Assembly (NCBI GenBank): GCA_963772955.1
Contig: CAVYZF010000002.1
Location: 110,483 to 174,482 of the forward strand
Origin: Gp6-AA40 sp963772955
Lineage (GTDB): Bacteria; Acidobacteriota; Vicinamibacteria; Vicinamibacterales; UBA2999
DNA: 64,000 bases
Direction: 5' to 3'
Shown: positions 34,964 through 43,766 of the stretch, one piece after another
Position numbering within the stretch: position 1 is the stretch's first letter
Layout of the letters: every line of letters begins with the position of its first letter
Program-made: the position numbers and the translations under genes
Notes under the pieces: model-generated
The model's database searches: none
What the model saw: only the letters and a program-made list of their open reading frames with translations
Told to the model about the DNA's origin: nothing

Positions 34964-36121
34964 CTACTTCACGCTGAAGGGAATCGTGAGCGTCTGGGGA
35001 TTCGGCCCCTTGTCAACGGACTCGAAGTTGTCCACCTCGAACGCGCGGCCGATCTGATTGCCGGCGACGTCCTCCAGGATGTCGAGCGCAAGCAGCTGAT
35101 ACGCGCCGGCTCGCCACGGTTCCCCGGGCGTGAACGTCCATCGCGTCTCCAGCCGATCGACGGCGATCTCGCCGTCCACTTCCTTCCCGTCACGGGTCAC
35201 GCCCAGCGCGCGCATCAGGAGGCCGTGGTCGAGCGGCTCAGGGAACGTCACGATCAGGCTGTTCCGTCCCCCGGCCTGCGGCGGTTGAATGCGCCAATGC
35301 GCCGTGTCGAGCGGCTCCAGATCGGTCGGACCCACACGAAGCGTGCGCCGAAAGTCCTCTTTCAACGGTAGCCCGTGCTCGTCGGGCCACTCATGGCTGA
35401 TGACAAGCGTCACTGAGCGTCCCACTTCGAGCGGTCGCCCCATCTGGCGGTTCGGCAGGATCCCTTTCTTCACCCGCCCGGGGTCGAAGAACACAGTGAA
35501 GCGCTTGTGATCGGGACTCCAGAACTCGTATTCGAGCGGCAGAACGGCACCCGGGATCTCCTTGCCGGCGTGGTCGAGCAGCGTGATGTAGTCCACCCCG
35601 CTCTTCCGTCCCATCGGCGCCGAGAACTCGACGTACATCCGCAACAGATTCTCCGGGACGATGTCGCCACTCGGATACACGCGAGCGACGACAGTCGAAG
35701 GCACCGCCGTTGAAGCCGGCCGCCCAACGGTCGCTTCCACCACGCCAGCATCGGCCGGGGCACCTGGCAGCCGCGCGGGATCGAATTGGACCTGGTACTG
35801 CCGCCCTTCATCGAACGGAAACAGCGGCGTGAATCGAATGGTCCCATCCGCAACGGCGTACTCGCCCAGTACCGCGGGGGCATCCTTCTCCACCGCCACA
35901 TGGAGAACACTCGCCCATTGCTCTGGTGTCAGGTCGGTGCGATCCAGCGCGCGCAACGTCGCAGCGGAGAGCCCCGTGACCTCGACGTACGCAGGTGCAC
36001 CAGTCAGAGGTGTTGCGAGCGTGATGACGGGCGTTGCGTGTGAATCAGGTGAGGAATTGCAGGCCGCGGTGCCGGCGAGCCAACTCGCCAGCACTGCGAC
36101 CCACAAGAGGCGCACGGACAT
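34964..36121 (-). CDS. lipoprotein with Ig-like (Big_5-type) beta domains
   Basis: 385 residues. The lipobox is LAGTAAC near residue 21. The body is beta-rich with two copies of a pattern seen in SbsA/Big_5 Ig-like domains: LFPFDEGRQYQVQFDPARL and later RWTFTPGEPWRAGAYQLLALDILEDVAGNQIG (in outline). A catalytic site is not evident. It probably sits on the outer membrane or periplasmic surface. It is 13 bases downstream of the next gene (a secreted propeller-like protein), suggesting an operon. Confidence 0.7.
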   Translation of the reverse strand: MSVRLLWVAVLASWLAGTAACNSSPDSHATPVITLATPLTGAPAYVEVTGLSAATLRALDRTDLTPEQWASVLHVAVEKDAPAVLGEYAVADGTIRFTPLFPFDEGRQYQVQFDPARLPGAPADAGVVEATVGRPASTAVPSTVVARVYPSGDIVPENLLRMYVEFSAPMGRKSGVDYITLLDHAGKEIPGAVLPLEYEFWSPDHKRFTVFFDPGRVKKGILPNRQMGRPLEVGRSVTLVISHEWPDEHGLPLKEDFRRTLRVGPTDLEPLDTAHWRIQPPQAGGRNSLIVTFPEPLDHGLLMRALGVTRDGKEVDGEIAVDRLETRWTFTPGEPWRAGAYQLLALDILEDVAGNQIGRAFEVDNFESVDKGPNPQTLTIPFSVK

Positions 36122-36134
36122 CGCCGGGCGAGTC

Positions 36135-37235
36135 CTAGGGAAGGGGTACGACCTGGAGATTCACCGCGCCAGACGCTGCGCGTGCGATGACAATCGAGTT
36201 CTGATCGTCGAGCTTGTCCAGCTGCTCGATGCCCGTCATGCTCGCCACCTTCTCGAACGGCACACCGGCAGTCTCGCTGTCCACCGGCGTCGTGATCGGC
36301 TTGGCGCTCGCGAAGGTATTGGTCGGAATCTTCATGACGCCGCGGCTGTTGTTGGTCGTCAACAGGAATTCCTGACCGCCCTTGCGGTACACGATCATGT
36401 CGAGGACGCGGTTGCCGGCGCCGAACTCGGCGATCGTCGTGCCACGCACCTTGTCACCCGGCTTGAGGTCGGTGATCGGGAACTTCACGAGCGGCGTGCA
36501 CGTGTAGCCCGCGAGCAGGTACGGCTTGTTGTCGATCATGTACGGCACGAAGGCGTTCACAGGCGAGCGCGTCTCGAGCTGCCGGTGGTTGCCGTGATAA
36601 ATCTCCACGCTCGTGCCCTGATCCACGTTCGCGAATGGATACGGAATCGCCCGAAGCTTCGACGCGAACTCCTCGTTGGAGAGCCCGGCCACCCACAGAC
36701 GGCCGTCGGCGAACCCCATGTCAGTGATCACATTCGAGCGCGGGTTCTGACGTCCGGTCGCGTTGGCCGCGGGCGGGTTCGGCAACTCGACACTCTGATA
36801 CTTCAGCGACGGCAGCGCGACGAGATCGATCTTGCCGGTGCCGTCGATCCGGAAGAGTGTCGGTGCTGCGCCGGCGCCCTGCCCGCGCATGGCGGAGATG
36901 TATGCATTCCGAGTTCGTGGATGCACCGCCAGGTCAGTGATCGTGATCTCTTGCGCGCCGGTGCCGAGCAGAGCCGCGAGCTTTTCATTGATCGCGTCGA
37001 GACCCTTCGCTCCGGCCGCGCCACCGGAGGCCTGCGCGCCGAGATCGAGGGCCACAATCTTCGCGCCCTGGTTGTCAGCCGCAAACAGCGTCCCGTCCGG
37101 GCCGAACGCCAGCGGTCCGATCGACGCCATCGCCGGACCCTGTCCGGTCGCCGCTACACCGCGGGCAGAAGACGGCGCCCAGGACGCAAGGACGACGAGC
37201 GCAACCAGGAGCCAGAATTTCGTGTGTGAATGCAT
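36135..37235 (-). CDS. secreted beta-propeller-like protein of unknown function
   Basis: 366 residues with a signal peptide ending near SSARG or VAATG. Repeated strands such as IGPLAFGPDGTLFAADNQGAKIVALDLG and ITDLAVHPRTRNAYISAMRG (in outline) suggest an NHL- or SMP-30-like propeller. NVITDMGFADGRLWVAGLSNEEF is conserved in acidobacterial relatives as I recall. I assign no function. It lies between the lipoprotein and the haloperoxidase-like gene, all on the minus strand. Confidence 0.65.
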   Translation of the reverse strand: MHSHTKFWLLVALVVLASWAPSSARGVAATGQGPAMASIGPLAFGPDGTLFAADNQGAKIVALDLGAQASGGAAGAKGLDAINEKLAALLGTGAQEITITDLAVHPRTRNAYISAMRGQGAGAAPTLFRIDGTGKIDLVALPSLKYQSVELPNPPAANATGRQNPRSNVITDMGFADGRLWVAGLSNEEFASKLRAIPYPFANVDQGTSVEIYHGNHRQLETRSPVNAFVPYMIDNKPYLLAGYTCTPLVKFPITDLKPGDKVRGTTIAEFGAGNRVLDMIVYRKGGQEFLLTTNNSRGVMKIPTNTFASAKPITTPVDSETAGVPFEKVASMTGIEQLDKLDDQNSIVIARAASGAVNLQVVPLP

Positions 37236-37307
37236 GAAGTGTTGCTCCTTTCGGTGGGCCCTACGGTACGACCGCAGACTGGTGGAGTCAACGTGATTCG
37301 CTGAGGA

Positions 37308-38822
37308 TCAGTCGGCGCCGTCGGTCCGCGCAAAGCTGACCGTATATCCCCCGATCCGTTTCCCGTGTGCCTTCCCCATCTCGAGATCGGCCCGGTAGTG
37401 AATGCCGCCGTAAAGCCGCGAAATCGAGGCCTCTTCCTTCTGCCGCTCGAACTCGGCTGCCCCGCTCGGGAACACGTACGACAGCACTTCCGCCGCCGCT
37501 CCAGAAAAGGTCGAATGCCCTGACGTATACGACGGAAAGTTCGGGAGACCGATGACCGACTTGAGCTCCGGGTCCAGGTGCGACGGTCGCGGATTGAAAT
37601 AGAAGTACTTCGTCTCCCAACAGCCCACCGCTGCATCGTGCAGCGCCATATTGAGGAGCGCGAACGTGCGCGCCGCGCGCACTTCGCTCATCTCCGCCTT
37701 CCGCACGTACGGCTGCGCGATGAAGTTCCAGTGGCCGGGCGGCGTCGGCGTGCTCGGGCCGTCGGCCCAGAAGTTGGCGATCGCCAGCTCCTCGCGCGTC
37801 CCGCCATCGACGTATCGCCTCACCTCCGCGACTTCTCTTGCCATCAGCTCCGACGACGTCGACGGTGGCGGCTCCGGCCGTTCCTTGACGATGTCCGCTG
37901 GCGTCATCATCCAGGCGCGCACGTTGCCAAAGAGCGGAAGCATCGGCGGGCGCGGCGGAACGTCCATGCTCCTCCACGGGATTTCACCGCGAGCCGTTGC
38001 CCCAGCGGCCAGAGCCGCCCAGATTGCAGGAGACCCGCCTGCGGTTCGCATGCCGTCCGCTCCGGCGCGCGCGACGAACGCGGCCGCCACGGCCTGACCG
38101 AGCGCGAGACCCGCCGCCAGGTCGGAGGAGGTGGCCCTGCCCGCGAGCATCGCCGCCTGCCTCTGCTCCGCGGCCTTGAGCGTGATCTCCTCGATGGCTG
38201 CGGGGAACAACAGCTTCAGCATCTCCGCGGTGACGCCTGACAGCACGGCATCCTCCGACGGATACGCGGGCAGATCGCTCGCCGGCATCAATGACTGGAT
38301 GCTGCTGTCCACGCGCCATGGCGCGGGACGGTTGTAGAGGTGTTTGTAGTACCAAGCCGCCTTCAACGCGTCGTACTGCGCCACGGTGACATAGCTATAC
38401 GCGCGTGCGGCGTATGGAGGATTGGCAAATGGAAACTGCGGCTCGGCGAACGGGTTGTTCGCGTCGGGTACCGGATACGTGTCGTCAGCGTTCGGTGGCG
38501 GTTGCAGGTTGTAGCGCGCGACGAGGCCAATGAGGATCTCGTTCCATCGCAAGACGCCGCCTCGGCTCCAGTAGTCGATCGCCCTGCGCTGGTCCGCAGT
38601 GATGCGCGACTGTGCCGATTTGATCGCATTCAACTCCGCCTGGTAGTCGAGGCTCGTGGTGCTGCCTGGCGCGGCCACGGCGATTTGCGTCGGCCCGGTC
38701 AGGACGATCATCCGCCAGTTGCCGGCACCGGCATCGGTGCTCGCGGCTTTGAGGCTCGGCGGCGGCGTGAGTGACAACGCGGCCAGCAGGAGCCAGCAGC
38801 GCGTGGGGCGCAACGATCTCAT
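37308..38822 (-). CDS. secreted vanadium-haloperoxidase/PAP2-family protein
   Basis: 504 residues with a signal peptide. The C-terminal PAP2/vanadate-binding region is clear: a Lys/Arg-containing DPELKSVIGLPNFPSYTSGHSTFSG (in outline) with the SGHSTFS core, and GGIHYRADLEMGKAHGKRIG with the catalytic His. N-terminal helical repeats (residues 60-300) match vanadium-dependent haloperoxidase-like proteins of soil bacteria. It may oxidise halides or be a phosphatase. Its start overlaps the stop of the outer-membrane protein gene by 4 bases (ATGA), a translational coupling. Confidence 0.85.
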   Translation of the reverse strand: MRSLRPTRCWLLLAALSLTPPPSLKAASTDAGAGNWRMIVLTGPTQIAVAAPGSTTSLDYQAELNAIKSAQSRITADQRRAIDYWSRGGVLRWNEILIGLVARYNLQPPPNADDTYPVPDANNPFAEPQFPFANPPYAARAYSYVTVAQYDALKAAWYYKHLYNRPAPWRVDSSIQSLMPASDLPAYPSEDAVLSGVTAEMLKLLFPAAIEEITLKAAEQRQAAMLAGRATSSDLAAGLALGQAVAAAFVARAGADGMRTAGGSPAIWAALAAGATARGEIPWRSMDVPPRPPMLPLFGNVRAWMMTPADIVKERPEPPPSTSSELMAREVAEVRRYVDGGTREELAIANFWADGPSTPTPPGHWNFIAQPYVRKAEMSEVRAARTFALLNMALHDAAVGCWETKYFYFNPRPSHLDPELKSVIGLPNFPSYTSGHSTFSGAAAEVLSYVFPSGAAEFERQKEEASISRLYGGIHYRADLEMGKAHGKRIGGYTVSFARTDGAD

Positions 38823-39761
38823 CGAGTGAAGCTCCTGTTGAAGGTGTACTGAAGACCGGTCGTGATGGTCGTGGCCTCACCGACGTTGCGGCCATCAAAT
38901 GTGTGCGCCAGGGCGAAGTTCACCGCCAGGCTTTCGAGCTTCGGAATCGGATACATCACCATCCCGCCCGCGCGGAATGCGTTCATGCGGTTGGATACGA
39001 ACGGCATGTCCTGGCGCCGGATGTCGCCGCCGCCAAGCGTTTTCTGTTGCGAGAACGACACCGCGGTCATGAAGCCGTTCGACCGCATGTAGCCAGCGCT
39101 CCCCGCGTAGTCGAAGGTGTTCGGCATGTCCACGCGGTCGCTCATCACGAACTCGTCGTTCGTGTAGAAGTACGGCCGATCGAGCTGCACCTTCGATCGC
39201 ATCGTGTAGGCAGTCGACCCGGTGAGGTACCAGCCCGGCGTCGACTGATAGTGGACCGTGCCACGCCACGACACACGCGCGCTCCCGAGTCCGATCGACA
39301 GCGGCAGAAGTTCGGTGTTGTAGTCGGCCATCGGGATGCCCGCTGCGACGACGACGATCGTGCGCAGCGTGCCGTGGCTGGTCATCGGCTTCTCGAGCAC
39401 GCTCCACTTCGCCGCCAGTGTCAGATCCTGGAAGCCGTTGATTCCGTGCAGTACGCCCTGACTCGCGCGTGTCCAGACGTACGGGTACGTTCCCAATCAG
39501 ATTGAATCGATCGAAGAGGCCGTAGTTGGCCGTGATGGTGTTGACTTCAGTCGTGATCGTGCCGATGTTGCCGTTCGTGCGCTTGAGTGTCCCCTCCCAG
39601 TACGTGTCCCACGTGTCGTAGGAGTAGAAGTTGCCGGTGAGGAGTTGCTTCTGGCTCAACATGATCCCGTCGTCAATCGTCTGCGCGCCGAGAGGTGCAG
39701 CCAGACAGACGACCGACGCGAACGTACAGAGCACGCGCGAGAAACGTGAATGCATGAGCAT
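38819..39761 (-). pseudogene. secreted outer-membrane/transporter-type beta protein, frameshifted
   Basis: The N-terminal frame from ATG 39761 encodes a signal peptide (FASVVCLAAPLGAQ) and GNFYSYDTWDTYWEGTLKRTNGN. It breaks at a GGG run (39483-39485) and continues as YVWTRASQGVLHGINGFQDL and a series of amphipathic strands ending TGLQYTFNRSFTR. One extra base in that run explains the break, so this may be sequencing error in a homopolymer. It resembles MetA-pathway/phenol-degradation-type outer-membrane proteins that accompany haloperoxidase-like genes. ATGA overlap with the PAP2 gene start. Confidence 0.7.
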
Positions 39762-39809
39762 GGGGTTGCGGGAATTTACGGTGATCGCCGCGGCGCCGCA
39801 ATATGACGA

Positions 39810-39843
39810 ATCCACTAGCGCGCGAACCAATCGACTAGTGGAT
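39810..39843. promoter_or_regulatory. inverted repeat in a divergent promoter region
   Basis: ATCCACTAG (39810-39818) and CTAGTGGAT (39835-39843) are perfect reverse complements separated by 16 bases; a further CACTAG follows at 39847-39852. The region lies between the outer-membrane protein (start 39761, minus) and the aminotransferase (start 39911, plus). This is a candidate operator for a dimeric regulator. Confidence 0.6.
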
Positions 39844-39910
39844 CTGCACTAGACCTTCCGAGTGGCTCGTTGTTAAATCCGTGTCACTCACACGGTCACC
39901 AGGAGGGTCG

Positions 39911-41311
39911 ATGGCGGTCACCCGGAGCACTGAAGGCACATCGTCACTGAGCGCGGCGGCAGCAGAAATCTCAAAACGCGAACTGGTTCGCTACATTCTT
40001 CGCACCCAGGCCTCCGAACGCGCGATGGCACGAGCCGAGCGCGTGCTGCCGCTCGGCGTCGCCTCATCGTTCCAGTTCTATGAGCCGCATCCGCTCGTGA
40101 TGCACAGCGCCTCGGGTTCGCGCATGCGCGATCTCGATGAGCACGAGTACGTGGATTTCACGCTCGGCTACGGTGCGCTGTTCACCGGCCACTCGCATCC
40201 CGCGCTCTGTCGCCTCGTGACGGAGCAACTTGCCCGAGGAACGCTCTTCGTCAGCCCGTGCGAAGACAACTCTCTCGTCGCCGAGATGCTGGTTGAGCGC
40301 TTCGGCCTCCCGCAGTGGCGATTCACCAACTCGGGAACGGAAGCGACGATGGACGCGATCCGCGTGGCGCGTGGCGTCACTGGCCGGCCACGCATCGTGA
40401 AAGTCGAAGGCGGCTATCACGGCCATCACGATTCCGTTCTGGTATCGACCAAGCCATCTGCGGAGGACGCCGGGCCTGCGACGCAACCTGTCCCGGTGCC
40501 GGCGACCGAGGGGCTCTCACCGAGTGTCCTTGCCGAGACGATGGTCATCCCCTTCAACGATCTCGCTGCGCTCGAACGTGTGCTCGCGCCTCGCGACGTC
40601 GCCTGCTTCATCGTCGAGCCCGTCATGGAGAACATCGGGATCTGCCTGCCGGATCCGGGCTACCTCGAGGGCGTGCGCGAGCTGACGAAGCGATTCGGCA
40701 CATTGCTGCTCTTCGACGAGGTCAAGACGGGTATCACGGCCGGATGGAGCGGCGCTGCCGGACATTTCGGGATCGCTCCCGATCTCATCGCGCTCGGGAA
40801 ATCGATCGGCGGTGGACTGCCGCTAGCGGCCTTCGGCGGTTCGAGCGAGTGCATGGACGCGGTGGTCACTGGCCGCGTGCTGCACGTCGGCACTTACAAC
40901 GGCAACCCCCTGTGCATGGCAGCTGCACGTGCCGTTCTGGGTGAGATCTGCACTCGAGAGGAAACCGCGCGCGTGATCGAACGCAATCGCCGCTTCGCGG
41001 CCGACTGTCATGCGGCGCTCGTCGTGCGCGGCATGCCTGCGCACGTCGCACAATTCGGCGCCAAGGGATGCGTCACCTGGTCGGTTTCGCCGGTCCGGAA
41101 CTTCCGTGACTACATCGCGACCGATTTCGACCTGGCGTTCGCGCAGTGGATCTGGGGCGTCAATCGCGGTGTGCTGCTGCCGCCAGGTCTCGATGAGCAG
41201 TGGCTGATGTCGGTGGCGCACACCGATGACGACCTTGCGTTCGCGCTCGACGTCTTCACCCGGTTCCTCGACACCGTCGTTGATCCGTCACGGATCGACG
41301 ACGATGACTAG
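39911..41311 (+). CDS. class III aminotransferase, glutamate-1-semialdehyde aminomutase-like
   Basis: 466 residues from ATG 39911, which has AGGAGGGTCG just upstream; an earlier in-frame start lacks it. The class III PLP pattern includes LGYGALFTGHSHPAL, TNSGTEATMDAIRVARG, EGGYHGHHDS, FDEVKTG and the Schiff-base Lys in LGKSIGGGLPLAAFGG. The fold and motifs fit the GSA-aminomutase-like group, but the N-terminal extension and the absence of tetrapyrrole genes nearby suggest a different amino substrate. Cytosolic, PLP-dependent. Confidence 0.88.
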   Translation: MAVTRSTEGTSSLSAAAAEISKRELVRYILRTQASERAMARAERVLPLGVASSFQFYEPHPLVMHSASGSRMRDLDEHEYVDFTLGYGALFTGHSHPALCRLVTEQLARGTLFVSPCEDNSLVAEMLVERFGLPQWRFTNSGTEATMDAIRVARGVTGRPRIVKVEGGYHGHHDSVLVSTKPSAEDAGPATQPVPVPATEGLSPSVLAETMVIPFNDLAALERVLAPRDVACFIVEPVMENIGICLPDPGYLEGVRELTKRFGTLLLFDEVKTGITAGWSGAAGHFGIAPDLIALGKSIGGGLPLAAFGGSSECMDAVVTGRVLHVGTYNGNPLCMAAARAVLGEICTREETARVIERNRRFAADCHAALVVRGMPAHVAQFGAKGCVTWSVSPVRNFRDYIATDFDLAFAQWIWGVNRGVLLPPGLDEQWLMSVAHTDDDLAFALDVFTRFLDTVVDPSRIDDDD

Positions 41312-41375
41312 CGAGAGAAGAAGTGGTGTGTGGTACTGTCGCCCCGTCGTGAGAGACACGTTCAAGGAGCATACG

Positions 41376-42053
41376 ATGAATCTTCACCGGTACCTGCGCA
41401 CGGGAACCGCGTTTCTGATGCTGGCCTCAGGAGTCGTCCTGGCGCAGGCGCAATCGGCGGCGAAGCTGCCCCCGGATCTCGATCCCGATTCGAGAGCGCG
41501 CCTGCCCTACCTGCAACGCAAGGACATGGACGAGAAGAATCAGAAAATTTTCGACACGCTGCCCGGCCGCGGCAAGGACGACATCCTGCGCGGTCCACTC
41601 GCCTTCGCCGCGTACAATCCCGGCGTCGCGCAGGCGCTCTTTGATCTCCACAACACTGCGGTCGCGGGTGCGCTCGATCCGCACACGCGCGAGCTCGCGA
41701 TTCTCGTCGCCTGCCGGGAAACGAACTACAGCCTGGAATGGAACGCGCACGCACCGGCTGCGCTGAAGGCGGGCGTCGATCAGAAGACGATCGACATCGT
41801 GCGCCGAAACGGCGCGCTCACCGGGGTTGACGAGAAAGATGCCGCGGTGATCCGATTCGGTCGTCAGATGCTGCACGACGGCAAGATGGATTCGGCGACG
41901 TTCGCGAAGGCGGCGCAGCTGTTCGGCAAGAAGGGGGCGATGGACCTGGTTGCCGTGATGAGCACCTACGCCGTCAGCGGGTTCTACGCGATCGCCGTTG
42001 ACGAGCACATGCCGCCGGGACGCCAGGATCTCGAAAGCGCTCCCCGTCAGTAA
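41376..42053 (+). CDS. secreted carboxymuconolactone decarboxylase/AhpD-like protein
   Basis: 225 residues. The signal peptide (RTGTAFLMLASGVVLAQAQS) makes this an exported member of a family that is normally cytosolic. The CMD fold is seen in ILRGPLAFAAYNPGVAQAL, TRELAILVACRETNYSLEWNAH and GVDEKDAAVIRFGRQML. The CxxC pair of peroxidase-type AhpD is not present in the core, so a peroxidase role is unlikely. AAGGAG lies before ATG 41376. A second two-domain relative occurs at 52977-54138. Confidence 0.85.
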   Translation: MNLHRYLRTGTAFLMLASGVVLAQAQSAAKLPPDLDPDSRARLPYLQRKDMDEKNQKIFDTLPGRGKDDILRGPLAFAAYNPGVAQALFDLHNTAVAGALDPHTRELAILVACRETNYSLEWNAHAPAALKAGVDQKTIDIVRRNGALTGVDEKDAAVIRFGRQMLHDGKMDSATFAKAAQLFGKKGAMDLVAVMSTYAVSGFYAIAVDEHMPPGRQDLESAPRQ

Positions 42054-42137
42054 GGTCGCGCAGGGCACGCTCCAATCCCCGCGCGTCTGTGATCCGTCCG
42101 GCAGTCTCAGCCGTTCGCGACTCATTGCCGTGGTTAA

Positions 42138-42976
42138 ATGGCAGCCATGCGACGAAGATTTGGCCTTGCCCTGTGGATCGGGATCGTGTGCATCGGAGTC
42201 GGCGTCTCGGCTGGCGCTCAGTGGGTGAACCATCCGATGGCCGGCGCGCCACGCACACGCGACGGCAAGGTCAACTTGACCGGGCCGGTTCCGCGATTGA
42301 ATGGCAGGCCCGATCTCTCCGGCATCTGGCAGGTGCAGGGCGATCCGCGCCCGCCAGGCGGACTCTTCGGAATCGGCGAGTCGCTCAACTCCAGGTACTT
42401 CCGCGACGTCCTTTCAGACTTCAAACCGGAGGAGCGGCCGCTCACACCGTACGGGTCGAACGCCTTCGTCAGCACACGCAACCCGGTGCGTTCAACCCGA
42501 CGCTGAATTGCCTGCCCGACGGTCTTCCCAAGGGCGACCTGTTGCCGGAGCCGTTCAAGATCATTCATTCGAACGGCGTCATCGTGATCCTGTACGAAGT
42601 CGAGACAACCTTTCGTCAGATCTTCATGGACGGGCGCAAGCACCCGGCCGACCTGTCGCCGACGTGGCAGGGATATTCAGTTGGCCGTTGGGAGGGCGAC
42701 ACGCTGGTGATCGACACCGTTGGCTTCAACGACAAGAGCTGGCTCGACGCGCGCGGCACACCGCGCAGCGAGGAGATGCGTATCGAGGAGCGCTTCCGTC
42801 GCCGCGATTTCGGTCACATGGATCTCACGATCACCATCACGGATCCGAAGACCTTCACGAAGCCGATCACGTTCAGCGTCGTCGAAGAGCTGCTGCCCGA
42901 TACGGACCTGCTCGAGCACTACTGCTCCGAGAACGAGAAGGACGATGCGCACATGCCGGGGAGAGAGCGGAAGTAG
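42138..42976 (+). pseudogene. GRWEGDT-family secreted protein, copy A, frameshifted
   Basis: The first frame encodes a signal peptide and GRPDLSGIWQVQGDPRPPGG, then breaks near 42480. The second frame continues with NPTLNCLPDGLPKGDLLPEP, WQGYSVGRWEGDTLVIDTVG, FNDKSWLDARGTPRSEEMR and ITDPKTFTKPITFSVVEEL. The family is common and multi-copy in Acidobacteriota and has no name that I know. Its beta-rich body with a conserved acidic GRWEGDTLV segment looks like a lipocalin- or beta-barrel-type binding protein, but this is speculation. Four copies occur in the window; the other three lie between 50.7 and 55.3 kb. Confidence 0.75.
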
Positions 42977-43023
42977 AGACGGTCGGGCTGACTCGGGGCC
43001 CGAATCACGCTAAGATAGAATGT

Positions 43024-43055
43024 TTGCGGTTGGCGCATTGGCGCGCCGACCGCAA
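43024..43055 (+). terminator. 13-base-pair hairpin between the GRWEGDT copy A and tRNA-Glu
   Basis: TTGCGGTTGGCGC (43024-43036) pairs with GCGCCGACCGCAA (43043-43055) with one wobble and a 6-base loop. It lies 48 bases after the upstream gene and 9 bases before the tRNA, so it may end the upstream transcript. No T-run. Confidence 0.55.
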
Positions 43056-43064
43056 CTCTCCACT

Positions 43065-43140
43065 GTCCCCATCGTCCAGAGGCCTAGGACGCGGCCCTTT
43101 CAAGGCTGAAACCCGGGTTCGAATCCCGGTGGGGACGCCA
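43065..43140 (+). tRNA. tRNA-Glu (UUC), CCA encoded
   Basis: Acceptor stem GTCCCCA (43065-43071) with TGGGGAC (43130-43136), discriminator G at 43137 and encoded CCA at 43138-43140. The anticodon loop is CTTTCAA (anticodon TTC, Glu). The T arm is CCGGGTTCGAATCCCGG, a perfect stem. 76 bases in all. It stands directly before a decayed accessory cassette, a common integration site type. Confidence 0.97.
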
Positions 43141-43181
43141 GCCTTCGCTCATGAAATGCAGATGAAGGCCTTAAGGGCGCC

Positions 43182-43457
43182 ATGGAGTCACGCGGCGAGA
43201 AGGCCGCTCTTTCCGACGATACGACATTCGAAGCGGAGCAGGTGCAGGTGCGCCGATGGCGCGAGATGTCGACAATCGATAAGGCTCGCCTGATCACGGG
43301 CCTTTGCCAGGCTGCGGATGCGCTTGCGCTCGCGGGCATTCGCCACTGTTACCCCACTGCCTCATCTCGAGAATGTTTTCTGCGACTCGCGATCCTCAAG
43401 CTCGGTCGTGATCTGGCGCAGCGCGCCTATTCGGAAGTCGGACAGCTGCCCGACTAA
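43182..43457 (+). CDS. small partner protein of a nucleotidyltransferase-type pair
   Basis: 91 residues. The segments WREMSTIDKARLITGLCQAA, LALAGIRHCYPTASSRECF and LRLAILKLGRDLAQRAY match a small helical protein usually encoded just upstream of an AbiEii/DUF6036-like nucleotidyltransferase. In such pairs it may act as the antitoxin-like or regulatory half; this is recall, not a search. Here the downstream partner is reduced to a remnant. It starts 42 bases after the tRNA. Confidence 0.6.
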   Translation: MESRGEKAALSDDTTFEAEQVQVRRWREMSTIDKARLITGLCQAADALALAGIRHCYPTASSRECFLRLAILKLGRDLAQRAYSEVGQLPD

Positions 43458-43459
43458 GC

Positions 43460-43608
43460 CCGATCCCGCAGACCCATTCAAAGTGGCGGCGATCGTAGGA
43501 GCCGTCCTCGACTCGCATGAAATCCATCGCAACTATCTTCAAGCGGGCGCCGTGCGCTTGGGAGTCGCCGATCTCCTTGAACGGGCGATGGTGAATGCGG
43601 CGGAATAG
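43460..43608 (+). pseudogene. nucleotidyltransferase-like gene remnant with large internal deletion
   Basis: About 49 residues: DPFKVAAIVGAVLDSHE resembles the N terminus and HRNYLQAGAVRLGVADLLERA the C terminus of the AbiEii/DUF6036-like nucleotidyltransferases that follow the 91-residue partner. The nucleotidyltransferase core (GS...D.D) is missing, so two ends of a roughly 200-residue gene have been joined in frame. It cannot be active. Confidence 0.55.
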
Positions 43609-43766
43609 AAGCGTGTCTCCCCGTGCACCGGGGCGGGCGGGAATCACATACCTGGGATCGTCGGAAGTCGGCTATTCTCTTCGCGTTCGACGTTTGCTGG
43701 GCGCCGGATTGCGCGCCGCTGTGCCGCTGCTGTTCTCGGTCATCTTCGAGTGCGGAGGGTTGATTC

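Noticed and set aside
35661..37229. 522-codon plus-strand open frame
   Set aside because: It is antisense to the lipoprotein and propeller-like genes, which have signal peptides and ribosome sites; the frame has only Arg/His-rich low-quality sequence.
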